A program made the position numbers and the translations under genes. From assembly GCA_031459615.1 (NCBI GenBank), contig JAVKIE010000010.1:1-64000 (forward strand): a DNA stretch of 64,000 bases. The letters are read 5' to 3'. Below the pieces are notes generated by a model. It had not been told where the DNA came from, did not search any database, and was given only the letters and a program-made list of their open reading frames with translations. This document shows, one piece after another, positions 14,580-22,579 of the stretch (its first letter is position 1; each line of letters starts with the position of its first letter). The DNA comes from Calidihabitans tengchongensis (lineage in GTDB: Bacteria; Sysuimicrobiota; Sysuimicrobiia; Sysuimicrobiales; Kaftiobacteriaceae).

Positions 14580-15068
14580 ATGAAAGCCGCACTGATCAGG
14601 ATCGTCCTCGCCTCCGCCGTCATGGTGGCCGCCGCCGGAGCCGGCTACGGGGCCTCCTCCGGCAGCCAGACGGTGACGGTGGCCGCCGGCTCGCGCATCG
14701 ACGTCACGGTCCCGGCGTCGGCGTCGATTGCCAGCACGGACCCGGGAGCCTGCGGGACCGTGCCCACCACCGTCAACGTCAAGAGCAACAGGCCCTGGAA
14801 CCTGCAGATCCGGTCCGAGCCGGTCACCTACCCCAACGGGAAGGCCAAAGACGGCTCAGGCACCGAACTGGTGAACCCGCTGCAGTACAAAGGCGGGGAT
14901 GTGCTGGTTTTCACCGACATCACCAGCACGTACGCCAATCTCTTCCTTACAAACCAGCCCAAGACCGGCAACCGGGATGTGACGGTGGACTACCAGCAGT
15001 GCATCGACTGGCAGGACAGCCCCGGGACGTACACCATCGTCGTGGAGTACCTGGGCGTGCAGCCCTGA
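14580..15068 (+). CDS. Secreted beta-rich protein, possible surface/pilin-like subunit
   Basis: 162 residues, family not recognised with certainty. Residues 1-24 are a signal peptide (MKAALIRIVLASAVMVAAAG, then AGYGA). The mature part is predicted all-beta: QTVTVAAGSRIDVTVPASAS, NRPWNLQIRS, GTYTIVVEYLGV. Two cysteines (C58, C141) could form a disulfide. This profile resembles SCPU/WxL-like or fimbrial beta-sandwich subunits. It is the first gene after the sigma-54 promoter, followed by a chaperone-like and a large barrel gene. A subunit role in a chaperone-usher-like system is inferred mainly from context. Confidence 0.65.
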   Translation: MKAALIRIVLASAVMVAAAGAGYGASSGSQTVTVAAGSRIDVTVPASASIASTDPGACGTVPTTVNVKSNRPWNLQIRSEPVTYPNGKAKDGSGTELVNPLQYKGGDVLVFTDITSTYANLFLTNQPKTGNRDVTVDYQQCIDWQDSPGTYTIVVEYLGVQP

Positions 15069-15090
15069 TGCTCACAGGGAGTGACGGCGT

Positions 15091-15921
15091 GTGACGCGAT
15101 CCCCCCGGCGTCCACGGACTCTGCCCAGGGCCGCGGCGGCCGCCGCGGCCCTGGCCCTGGTATCGGCGGCGGCGGCCGGCCAGGCCCAGCCCCTGTCCTT
15201 CGGCCTCAGTCCCCCGGAGGTGGAACTCGCCCCCGCCCCCGCCGGCACCGCGACCGGCATCGTGGTGGTCTACAACCGCTCCGGCCGGCGGGTGCGCTTT
15301 CGGGCGTCCGTGGAGGACATCGCCATCCGCCCCAGCGGCACCATGGACGTGCTGCGGCCGGGCAGCACCGCCTGGTCGCTGGCCTCCTTCACCCGCGTCC
15401 TGCCGGCGGAGTTCGACGTGGACCCCGACCGCGCCCTGCCGGTGCGGGTGACGGTGACCGTGCCCCCCGACGCCCGTGGCGGCCGCTACGGCGCTGTGGT
15501 GGTGGCGCCCACGCCGGTGCTGCAGACCACCGGCGTGACCGGCACGGTCTCGGTGGTCGTGCCCAAACTGGCCTCCCGGCTGCTGGTGCGGGTGCGGGGG
15601 ACCGAGCTGGTCTCCGCCGACATCCAGTCGATGGTGGCCGTCGCGCGCCCTCCAGGCGCCGAGGTGCGGCTGCTGTTCAGAAATACCGGGAACGTGCACG
15701 TGCGGGTGCAGGGGTTTGTGGTTCTCCTCGACGCGTCCGGCCACCAGACGGGCAAGGTGGTCCTGCCCGACGTGGTGGTCCTGCCGGGAGGGGCACGGGA
15801 GTTCCGGGCCACGTGGGCGACTCCCCTCACGCCGGGGGCGTACACGGTCCGGGCGGTGCTGGACTACGGCGGCGCGGCGCTGCTGGCCGGGGAGACCGGT
15901 CTGCAGGTCCGCGGCCCCTGA
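15091..15921 (+). CDS. Periplasmic chaperone-like / DUF916-like protein
   Basis: 276 residues. The signal peptide (RAAAAAAALALVSAAAAGQA) is followed by an Ig-like domain that opens FGLSPPEVELAPAPAGT and continues IVVVYNRSGRRVRF, the pattern of PapD-like chaperones and DUF916 proteins (first strand, then V-x-N-x-[ST]). A second beta domain starts near residue 170 and contains VRLLFRNTGNVHVRVQG. No transmembrane anchor is seen at the C-terminus, unlike most Gram-positive DUF916 proteins. It lies 22 nt after the beta-rich subunit gene and 13 nt before the barrel gene, in the same sigma-54 operon. It may bind or deliver the 14580 protein. Confidence 0.65.
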   Translation: MTRSPRRPRTLPRAAAAAAALALVSAAAAGQAQPLSFGLSPPEVELAPAPAGTATGIVVVYNRSGRRVRFRASVEDIAIRPSGTMDVLRPGSTAWSLASFTRVLPAEFDVDPDRALPVRVTVTVPPDARGGRYGAVVVAPTPVLQTTGVTGTVSVVVPKLASRLLVRVRGTELVSADIQSMVAVARPPGAEVRLLFRNTGNVHVRVQGFVVLLDASGHQTGKVVLPDVVVLPGGAREFRATWATPLTPGAYTVRAVLDYGGAALLAGETGLQVRGP

Positions 15922-15934
15922 CCGGGGAGAGCCT

Positions 15935-18334
15935 GTGGCGCGGTGGGCGGCCCTGACGGTGCTGGCCGCAGCGGGCGTCACCGCTGTGGGCGGCCCCGCG
16001 TCTTCCGCCGCGGTCGTTCCCGTCCGCGTGGAGGTGAACGACCTCCCCGTGGCGCTGTCGCCGCCTCCGGCGGTGCTGGACGGGGTCCTCTACCTTCCCC
16101 TGCGCCCCCTGGCCCGGACGTTCGGCGCGGAGCTGGAGGTGGACGGGCAGACAGTGACCGTGCGGCGGCCTGACGGCGCCGTCTTCGTGCTGCGGTCCGG
16201 CCGGCGCGAGGTCTGGTCGGCAGAGTTGGTGTGGGCCCTGGCGTCCTCGCCCGCCCGCGTGGTGAACGGTGTCTTCCTGGTCCCCCTCGAGATGGTGGAA
16301 GCCCTGTTTGACGTCCTGGCGGTGTGGGACCCTCAGGCGCAGGTCCTGCGGATCACCACCTCCCGGTCCGTGCGGGTCGAGCAGGTGGAGAGGCCCGCCC
16401 CTGCGGCACCGCCGGCGCCGCCTGTGCCCCCCTTCACGCCCGAGTTCACCCCCCAGGACGCTCCCCCCCTGGTGGCCTCCGGCTATATCAGCCTGGGGGT
16501 CGCGGTGGGCGCTCCGGAGGCGTCGGCTGTCTCCACGGTGCGGTTCTCCACCGGGGAGGGCGAATCGCGGGTCGAGGGGACCGTCGTCATGTCCGCCCGC
16601 AGCGGGTCGCTGCAGACGACCGGGACCGTGCGCCTGCGCGGGCCGACTTCATTGCTGACGGTGGGCACGGTCACCTTTCACGACTCCCCCCTGACCCTGT
16701 ACCAGCAGCAGCTGACCGGGGCGCTGTACGAGGGGCCCCTGGGACCCGTCCACTCCGCCGTCGTCGCCGGCGGCCTGCCGTCCGGCGGGGCGGTCTACGG
16801 CATGGTGGCCGAGGCGCGTCCCTCCTGGCCGGGGACGATGGGGCTGGCGATCTTCAGCGACCCGTCCACAGGCGCCCTGGTGAGCCGGCTCCGGGCCGGC
16901 CGCGGGTGGGCCGAGTGGGAGGTCTTCGGCGAGTACGCCGTGGGGACGGCGGGGACGGCGTCCGGCGCCGCCTGGCGGGTGGGAGTGGCGCGGTCCGGGC
17001 CGCACCTGTCCGGTGTCCTCAGCTACCTGTGGCTGGACGCTGCGTATCCGGCCCTGGGCAACGCCTCCCTGTTCAGCGGGCGCTCCGGCCCCCTGCTGGA
17101 GCTGGCCTACCGCCCCTCCGACCGCCTGCTGCTGCTGGGCCACGCCGCGGCGCTGAGCGGCGCGCCCTCGGGGCTGCCCGACCGGCTGTCCTACGCGGTC
17201 CTGGCCACCTACACGCCCGCGGTCGGCTCCACCGCTACCGGGGAAGTCCGCCTCACCGACGACATCGCCCCGGGAGTCTGGACCCGGACGGTGAGCGCGG
17301 CGGGGTCGCTGGCGTGGACGTGGGGGCGGGTGGGGCTGGTTGCGGGGGCCAGCCACGTCCTCAGCGAGGACCGGCTGACGGGCTTCCTCGCGCAGACCAC
17401 CACCGTGGCCCTGCGGGCGGGAATCCAGCCTCCCGCGGGGGTGCCGACCTGGGTGGAGGTCAGCCGGTCGTTCGGGTCCGCCGAGAGCTGGTCCCTGGCG
17501 CTGAGCACCGGGATCCGGCTGGCCGCAGGCGACGACCTGGTGGCGCGGGCCCGGCGCACGTGGTCTGTCGTGACCGGGGCGGAGGACACGTGGCTGGAGG
17601 CGGGAGTGTCGCGGCTGCTGCACACCGGCGCGGCCCTCACCGCGGGCGCGGGGGTGCGGTGGGGAACTTCCGCCGGGCCGACACCCTACGTGACCCTGCA
17701 GTACGGGGTGCCGGTGCACCTGTACGGGGTGCCCCGGGTCGGGGCGGTGGAGGTCGAGGCATTCGTGGACGTCGACGGCGACGGCCTGCGCGGGCCGGAC
17801 GAGCCGGGCGTGGCCGGAGTGGTGGTCCGGGTGGACGGCCGCAGCGCCGCCCGGACGGACGGCGCGGGGCGGGCCGCCGTCTCCGGCGTGCCCGACGGCG
17901 ACCACATGGTCGCGGTGGACGACGCCACGGTGCCGGCCGGCCTGGTGGCCGCGGTCGCCGAGCAGCGGGTGTCGGTGCGGACCGGCGGGCGCGCGGCGGC
18001 GGCCTTTCCCCTGCGCCCCGCGGCGTCGGTCAGCGGGCGGGTGTTCCTGGACGACAACGACAACGGCCTGCCGGACCCGGGGGAACGCGGCCTGGAGGGC
18101 GTCGTGGTGACGCTCCTGCCCGGCGGGCTGACGCGCACCACCGGACCCGGAGGCGCCTTCGCCTTTGACGGCCTGCTCCCGGGCGGCTACCAGGTGGCGG
18201 TGGACTCCCAGAGCCTGCCCGCCGGTCTGGCCGCCGGTCCCGCCGTGGAGGTGACGGCCGTGCCGGGTGCGGAAGCCTCCGTCGTCCTGGCCGTGCGGAC
18301 GGCTCTCCCCATCATCAAGAAGACCTTTCCCTGA
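15935..18334 (+). CDS. Outer-membrane barrel protein with SdrD-like repeats (usher-like)
   Basis: 799 residues. After a signal peptide, residues 27-150 resemble a copper-amine-oxidase-N / stalk domain (VEVNDLPVALSPPP, LYLPLRPLARTFGAELEVDG). A Pro-rich linker follows. Residues about 185-600 alternate short hydrophobic strands and Gly/Ser turns, like an outer-membrane beta-barrel. The C-terminus has two SdrD-B-like modules (AFVDVDGDGLRGPDEPGVAG and VFLDDNDNGLPDPGERGLEG, each with TDGAG or TGPGGAF strands), with Asp-rich potential Ca sites. It ends KKTFP. Similar D-x-D/N-x-D-x-G repeats flank barrels of some archaic-type ushers, so it is a candidate usher or secretin-like assembly platform. The GTG start is 13 nt after the chaperone-like gene. 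Confidence 0.7.
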   Translation: MARWAALTVLAAAGVTAVGGPASSAAVVPVRVEVNDLPVALSPPPAVLDGVLYLPLRPLARTFGAELEVDGQTVTVRRPDGAVFVLRSGRREVWSAELVWALASSPARVVNGVFLVPLEMVEALFDVLAVWDPQAQVLRITTSRSVRVEQVERPAPAAPPAPPVPPFTPEFTPQDAPPLVASGYISLGVAVGAPEASAVSTVRFSTGEGESRVEGTVVMSARSGSLQTTGTVRLRGPTSLLTVGTVTFHDSPLTLYQQQLTGALYEGPLGPVHSAVVAGGLPSGGAVYGMVAEARPSWPGTMGLAIFSDPSTGALVSRLRAGRGWAEWEVFGEYAVGTAGTASGAAWRVGVARSGPHLSGVLSYLWLDAAYPALGNASLFSGRSGPLLELAYRPSDRLLLLGHAAALSGAPSGLPDRLSYAVLATYTPAVGSTATGEVRLTDDIAPGVWTRTVSAAGSLAWTWGRVGLVAGASHVLSEDRLTGFLAQTTTVALRAGIQPPAGVPTWVEVSRSFGSAESWSLALSTGIRLAAGDDLVARARRTWSVVTGAEDTWLEAGVSRLLHTGAALTAGAGVRWGTSAGPTPYVTLQYGVPVHLYGVPRVGAVEVEAFVDVDGDGLRGPDEPGVAGVVVRVDGRSAARTDGAGRAAVSGVPDGDHMVAVDDATVPAGLVAAVAEQRVSVRTGGRAAAAFPLRPAASVSGRVFLDDNDNGLPDPGERGLEGVVVTLLPGGLTRTTGPGGAFAFDGLLPGGYQVAVDSQSLPAGLAAGPAVEVTAVPGAEASVVLAVRTALPIIKKTFP

Positions 18335-18432
18335 CGGGCGTGCGCTTGCCGCTTCCGCCGGCGTGCGGTACCGTGGAGGCCGGACCGGCAGGCCGGTGCC
18401 CGCCGGCCGACACCGTCGGGAGGCGAGTGCCC

Positions 18433-18708
18433 GTGGCTGACCCCCTGACCGTCGACGTCCAGCCCACGCCCAATGTCAACGCGCTGAAGTTTGTGGTCAA
18501 CCGGCGCCTCACCGAGGGGCGCAGCCAGACGTACCGGACCGCCGAGGATGCCGCCGCGTCGCCCCTGGCCGCGTCCCTGCTGGCCATCCCCGGCGTCGTC
18601 CAGGTCTTCATCCTCAACGACTTCATCACCCTCACCCGCGCCCCGGGGGCGGACTGGGGGACGATCGTGGCGCAGGCGGAGCGTCTGATCCGGGAGCACC
18701 TTGCATGA
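18433..18708 (+). CDS. Nfu-type N-terminal scaffold domain protein
   Basis: About 91 residues. It matches the Nfu_N domain: QPTPNVNALKFVVNRRL, TYRTAEDAAASPLAASLL, IPGVVQVFILNDFITLTR. The C-terminal CxxC NifU domain that binds Fe-S clusters is absent, so this is a stand-alone Nfu_N protein, as seen in some deep-branching phyla. GGGAGG at 18417-18422 supports either the GTG at 18427 or the GTG at 18433; I choose the latter for spacing. It is probably a partner in Fe-S delivery (inference). Confidence 0.8.
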   Translation: MADPLTVDVQPTPNVNALKFVVNRRLTEGRSQTYRTAEDAAASPLAASLLAIPGVVQVFILNDFITLTRAPGADWGTIVAQAERLIREHLA

Positions 18709-18713
18709 AAAAG

Positions 18714-18772
18714 CGTTGAAGGTTGAAGGTGGGAGATTGAAGGTTGTAACCTTGGACCTTCAACCCTCAACG
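18714..18772. terminator. Iterated inverted repeat, bidirectional terminator
   Basis: CGTTGAAGGTTGAAGGT (18714-18730) pairs with 18756-18772 over 17 bp with a single G-U position. The loop contains a further hairpin, AAGGTT-GT-AACCTT. The arms are built from repeated GTTGAAG words. It lies between convergent genes and overlaps the stop codon of the E2 gene, so it probably terminates both. Confidence 0.7.
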
Positions 18773-19975
18773 TCTGTCGAGCACCAGCAGCAGGGGATTT
18801 TCCAGCAGCCTCTTGACCTCGGCCAGGAACCGGGCGGCCTCCGCGCCGTCGGTCACCCGGTGGTCGGCCGAGAGGGTGACCTTCATGGTGGTGGCCGGGA
18901 CGATCTGGCCGTCCCGCACCACCGGGCGGGGCAGCGCCCGGCCCACGGCCAGGATGCCGGCGTGGGGCGGGTTGATGATGGCCGCGAAGCTGTCCACGTC
19001 GCCGAACATGCCCAGGTTGCTCACGGTGAAGGTGCCGCCCTCGTAGTCCTCGGGGCGCAGGCGCCCGCTGCGCGCCCGCTCGCCCAGCTCGGTGGTCCGC
19101 GCCGCGATCTCGGTCAGCGACAGCCGGTCGCAGTCATGCACCACCGGCGCGATCAGCCCCTCGGGCAGCGCCACCGCGACGGCCAGGTTCACCCGCCGGT
19201 ACCGCCGGATCGCCCCCTCCACCAGGGCGCTGTTGAGGGCGGGGTGCGCCCGCAGCGCCAGGGCCACGGCCTTCAGCACCAAGTCGTTCACCGACACCGG
19301 CGGGGTGGCGCCCAGGGCCTGGTTGAGATGCTGGCGCAGCCGCAGCGCCTCATCCATCACCACCTCCATGGTGATGTAGAAGTGGGGCGCCTGCTGCGTG
19401 CTCTCGGTCATCCGCCGGGCGATGGTCTGGCGGATGCGGGTCAGGGGCAGGACCTCGTAGTCGGCGGCGGGCGCCGGGGCGGCCGGTCGGGCCGCGGCGG
19501 CGATGGCGGCTTCCACATCCTCCCGCGTGATCCGTCCCCCGGGGCCGGTGCCGCGGACCTGCGTCAGGTCGATGCCGTGCTCCTCGGCCAGCTTGCGGGC
19601 CAGCGGGGACGCTTTCACCCGCTCCGCCCTGGCACCCGCGGGGACGGGAGGGGCAGGGGACGGCGCCGCCGGTGCGGGGGCGGGGGCCGGCGCGGCCGCC
19701 GGGGGGGAGGGGCGGGCGGCGGCGGTTGGAATCTCCTCTCCGGCGGCGCCGATGATGGCGATGGGCGCGCCCACCGGCGCCGACTGGCCTTCCTCCACCA
19801 GGATCTGGAGCAGGACGCCGGCCTCCTCGGCCTCGATGTCCACGTTGACCTTGTCGGTTTCGATCTCGGCCAGGGGGTCTCCCCGGGCGACCGGCTCCCC
19901 GGGCCGCTTCTTCCAGCGGACGATCCGCCCCTCGGTCATGGCGTCGCCCATCTTGGGCATGATCACTTCGGCCAT
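18767..19975 (-). CDS. 2-oxoacid dehydrogenase E2 (acyltransferase), set 1
   Basis: 402 residues. Lipoyl domain 1-78 with lipoyl-Lys K42 in ETDKVNVD. A Pro/Ala-rich linker is followed by the peripheral-subunit-binding domain (SPLARKLAEEHGIDL, GPGGRITREDVE). The catalytic domain has the acyltransferase motif DHRVTDG (HxxxDG). It transfers the acyl group to CoA in a pyruvate- or acetoin-type dehydrogenase. It is the last gene of a minus-strand operon E1-alpha, E1-beta, E2. No E3 gene is adjacent; the lpd at 37573 may serve both complexes. Confidence 0.93.
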   Translation of the reverse strand: MAEVIMPKMGDAMTEGRIVRWKKRPGEPVARGDPLAEIETDKVNVDIEAEEAGVLLQILVEEGQSAPVGAPIAIIGAAGEEIPTAAARPSPPAAAPAPAPAPAAPSPAPPVPAGARAERVKASPLARKLAEEHGIDLTQVRGTGPGGRITREDVEAAIAAAARPAAPAPAADYEVLPLTRIRQTIARRMTESTQQAPHFYITMEVVMDEALRLRQHLNQALGATPPVSVNDLVLKAVALALRAHPALNSALVEGAIRRYRRVNLAVAVALPEGLIAPVVHDCDRLSLTEIAARTTELGERARSGRLRPEDYEGGTFTVSNLGMFGDVDSFAAIINPPHAGILAVGRALPRPVVRDGQIVPATTMKVTLSADHRVTDGAEAARFLAEVKRLLENPLLLVLDRR

Positions 19976-20052
19976 CGCAGGCTCCCGCGACCCTCAGAGG
20001 TTGACAGCGTCACGCACACAGGCCCGACCTCTGTACCTTCCACCTCCAACTT

Positions 20053-21036
20053 TCACTCCCGCCCCAGCGCCCGCCGCACGGCGCGGACGATGTCATCCTC
20101 GGCGGGCAGGGCCAGCAGCTCCAGGGTGCGCGCATAGGGCATCGGCACGTCCGCGCCGGTGACCCGCTCGATGGGGGCGTCCAGCTCGTCGAAGGCCTCC
20201 TCGTAGATCCGCATGGCGATCTCGGCGGCGGCGCCGAAGGGCTTCCACTGCTCCTGGACCACCACCGCCCGGTGGGTGCGGGAGACCGACTCGGCCAGGG
20301 TGGCGGCGTCCAGAGGCCGCAGCGTCCGCAGGTTGATCACCTCGGCCTCCACCCCGTCCCGGGCCAGGTGGTCGGCGGCCGCCAGGGCCAGGTGCAGCAT
20401 GCGGCTGTAGGCCACCACGGTGACATCCCGTCCCGGCCGGACCACCTCCGCCTTCCCGAAGGGCAGGGCGAACTCCGGATCGTCGGGGACCTCCCCCTTG
20501 ATGCCGTACAGGGCGGCGTTTTCCAGGAAGATGACCGGATCCCGCCCGCGGATGGCGGTGCGCAGCAGCCCCCGGGCGTCAGCCGGGGTGGCGGGTGCGA
20601 CCACGTACAGGCCCGGGAAGTGGGCGTAGGTGGCCTCCAGGCTCTGGGAGTGCTGGGCCGACAGCTGCACGCCGGCGCCGTTGGGGCCCCGGATGACCAG
20701 CGGCACGTCCACCTGGCCGCCGGAGAAGTACCGCACCTTGGCCGCGTTGTTGACGATCTGGTCCATGGCCAGCAGGGAGAAGTTCCAGGTCATGACCTCC
20801 ACCACCGGCCGCAGGCCCAGCATCGCCATGCCGATCGCGGCGCCGACGAAGCCGAGCTCGGAGATGGGGGTGTCGATGACCCGCCGGGGGCCGTAGCGGG
20901 ACAGCAGGTCGGCGGTCACCCGGAAGGTGCCCTGGTAGACGCCGATGTCCTCCCCCAGGAGGACGACCGACGGGTCGCGGTCCATCTCCTCGATGAGGGT
21001 GGAGCGCAGGGCGTCGCGGTAGGTCAGTTCGGCCAT
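20053..21036 (-). CDS. 2-oxoacid dehydrogenase E1 beta, set 1
   Basis: 327 residues, full length. Motifs include VVLLGEDIGVYQGTFRVT, RVIDTPISELGFVGAAIGMA, HSQSLEATYAHFPGLYVVAP and EQWKPFGAAAEIA, typical of pyruvate/acetoin dehydrogenase E1-beta. With E1-alpha it forms the TPP-dependent decarboxylase that loads lipoyl-E2. The gap to the E2 gene is 77 nt and includes a short CAGAGGT/ACCTCTG inverted repeat. Confidence 0.94.
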   Translation of the reverse strand: MAELTYRDALRSTLIEEMDRDPSVVLLGEDIGVYQGTFRVTADLLSRYGPRRVIDTPISELGFVGAAIGMAMLGLRPVVEVMTWNFSLLAMDQIVNNAAKVRYFSGGQVDVPLVIRGPNGAGVQLSAQHSQSLEATYAHFPGLYVVAPATPADARGLLRTAIRGRDPVIFLENAALYGIKGEVPDDPEFALPFGKAEVVRPGRDVTVVAYSRMLHLALAAADHLARDGVEAEVINLRTLRPLDAATLAESVSRTHRAVVVQEQWKPFGAAAEIAMRIYEEAFDELDAPIERVTGADVPMPYARTLELLALPAEDDIVRAVRRALGRE

Positions 21037-21088
21037 CGCCGCACCCGCGAGAGGGGACGCATGAGAATCGGACGGGTTGATACCGTCA

Positions 21089-21148
21089 ATCGTTGAGTCG
21101 TTGAACCGTCGAATCGGTGAAACGGGGGGCGAATCGGTCGTTTCACCG
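21089..21148. repeat. Octamer tandem repeat with hairpin between E1-alpha and E1-beta
   Basis: Four degenerate 8-mers run head to tail: ATCGTTGA, GTCGTTGA, ACCGTCGA, ATCGGTGA (21089-21120). The last unit flows into CGGTGAAAC (21115-21123), which pairs perfectly with GTTTCACCG at 21140-21148. It sits in the gap between two genes of the same operon and is made of iterated words like the element at 18714. Confidence 0.6.
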
Positions 21149-21156
21149 CCCCCTGC

Positions 21157-22203
21157 TTACCATGGCCCTCCGTAGACGTCCGTGTAGAGCTCCTCCGGGG
21201 GAGGGGCCGGACTGTTCTCGGCGAAGCGCACGGCCTCCAGGACCTCCCGCTCGGCCTCGTCGTGGATGCGCCGGACCGCCGCGTCGTCCAGCAGCCCCGC
21301 CGACCGCAGGCGCTGCTCGAGGAGCAGGATCGGGTCCCGCTGACGCGCCTGCGCCACTTCCTCCTTGGTGCGGTAGGGCTGGAACAGGTCGGCCGCGCCG
21401 TGCCCGGCAAACCGGTAGGTCAGCATCTCCACCGCGTAGGGGCGGCCGCTCTCGCGCACCCGGGCCACGACCCGCTGCGCCAGGCGCCGCACGCCGAGGA
21501 AGTCCATCCCGTCCGCCCGCTCAGCCTCAATGGCGTACGCGGCGAACCGGCTGGCGAGATCCGTGACCGCCGAGGACCGCTCCACCGACGTGCCCATGGC
21601 ATACTGGTTGTTCTCCACGATGTAGACGATGGGGCAGAGCCCCTCGCGCCCCCACAGGCCGGCCATGTTCAGGGGCTCGTGGAAGGCCCCGCTGTTCATG
21701 GCCCCGTCCCCCAAAAAGCACAGGCAGACCCGGTCGGTCCCGCGGTAGCGCAGGGCGTAGGCGGCGCCGGTGGCCAGGGGGATGTGGCCGCCCACGATGC
21801 CGTAGCCGCCGTAAAACCCCCGGGCCACGTCAAACAGGTGCATGGACCCTCCCTTGCCCTTGGCCAGCCCCGTGGTCTTCCCGAACAGCTCGGCCATCAC
21901 GGCTCCGGGGGAGGCCCCCCGGAACAGGGCGTGGGCGTGGTCCCGATAGCCGGTGAAGAAAATATCGTCGTCCCGCAGGACGCTGAGAAACCCCGCCGCC
22001 ACCGCCTCCTGCCCGCTGTACAGATGGAGGTAGCCGCCGATGCGTCCCCGGCGGAACTGGCGCTCGGCCTCATCCTCGAACCGCCGGGCCAGGACCATCC
22101 GGGCGTACCACTCGACCGCCTCCGCGAGCTCTTCGCGGTCGGCCGCCCGAGCAGGTACCGTCCGGGTCGGGCGCGGCCCCTCGGCGCGCGGCGCGTCAGC
22201 CAT
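21157..22203 (-). CDS. 2-oxoacid dehydrogenase E1 alpha, set 1 (pyruvate/acetoin type)
   Basis: 348 residues. TPP-binding motif GDGAMNSGAFHE ending in VENN; substrate/TPP region LHLYSGQEAVAAG and YRDHAHAL; phosphorylation-loop-like YRFAGHGAADLFQPYRTKEE. The last pattern is closer to pyruvate/acetoin dehydrogenase E1-alpha than to the branched-chain type encoded at 39113. I use the ATG at 22203; an in-frame GTG at 22215 would add four residues. It is the first gene of the operon. Confidence 0.93.
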   Translation of the reverse strand: MADAPRAEGPRPTRTVPARAADREELAEAVEWYARMVLARRFEDEAERQFRRGRIGGYLHLYSGQEAVAAGFLSVLRDDDIFFTGYRDHAHALFRGASPGAVMAELFGKTTGLAKGKGGSMHLFDVARGFYGGYGIVGGHIPLATGAAYALRYRGTDRVCLCFLGDGAMNSGAFHEPLNMAGLWGREGLCPIVYIVENNQYAMGTSVERSSAVTDLASRFAAYAIEAERADGMDFLGVRRLAQRVVARVRESGRPYAVEMLTYRFAGHGAADLFQPYRTKEEVAQARQRDPILLLEQRLRSAGLLDDAAVRRIHDEAEREVLEAVRFAENSPAPPPEELYTDVYGGPW

Positions 22204-22272
22204 GGCGCAGATCACCCGTCAGGGCAGGTCTCCGGGACGACAACAGGATAGCGTGGCACGTAACGGCACTAA

Positions 22273-22278
22273 TATTAT
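22273..22278 (+). promoter_or_regulatory. -10-like element before the small helical protein
   Basis: TATTAT in a strikingly AT-rich island (TAATATTATCATA) 24 nt before the ATG at 22302. No good -35 is visible. The island lies in the divergent gap with the E1-alpha gene and may serve either strand. Confidence 0.4.
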
Positions 22279-22301
22279 CATACGGGGTGGTGGAGACCAA
22301 G

Positions 22302-22493
22302 ATGACGACACCGGTGGGTTCGTCCGCCCCCGATCTGGTGGACCGGGTCCGGGCACACCTGCAGACGCTGCGGCGGGTGCTGGACGAGACAGCCGTCGAA
22401 CCCCTTACCCCCGAGCAGGCCGCCGACCACGCGCGCCTGCGGGAGGCGCTGGACGCCCTGGAGCGCCGCGTCCAGGAGATCCTCCGTCTGTAG
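22302..22493 (+). CDS. Small helical protein, unknown
   Basis: 63 residues, not recognised. After about 10 disordered residues it is a helical hairpin with heptad-like hydrophobics: DLVDRVRAHLQTLRRVLDET, then ADHARLREALDALERRVQEI. GGTGGAG lies about 7 nt before the ATG at 22302. An in-frame GTG at 22287 is possible. It lies divergently from the dehydrogenase operon and just upstream of the adenosine-deaminase gene. Confidence 0.6.
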   Translation: MTTPVGSSAPDLVDRVRAHLQTLRRVLDETAVEPLTPEQAADHARLREALDALERRVQEILRL

Positions 22494-22500
22494 AGGGCCC

Positions 22501-22551
22501 ATCCTTCTTCCCTCTTCCCTCTTCCTTCTTCCCTCTTCCCTTTCTTATAAT
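22501..22551 (+). promoter_or_regulatory. Pyrimidine-tract plus consensus -10 upstream of the deaminase gene
   Basis: Roughly 45 nt of pure C/T made from iterated CTTCCCT words run directly into TATAAT (22546-22551). Transcription should start near 22558, so the deaminase start is downstream of that, at the GTG at 22580. Similar C/T tracts precede the genes at 29552 and 55664. Confidence 0.5.
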
Positions 22552-22579
22552 GTGCCCACCACGTCCAGGGCGGCATGGT

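Noticed and set aside
22236..22285. Sigma-54 promoter in the gap upstream of 22302
   Set aside because: TGGCACG is present but no TTGC[AT] follows at the required spacing.
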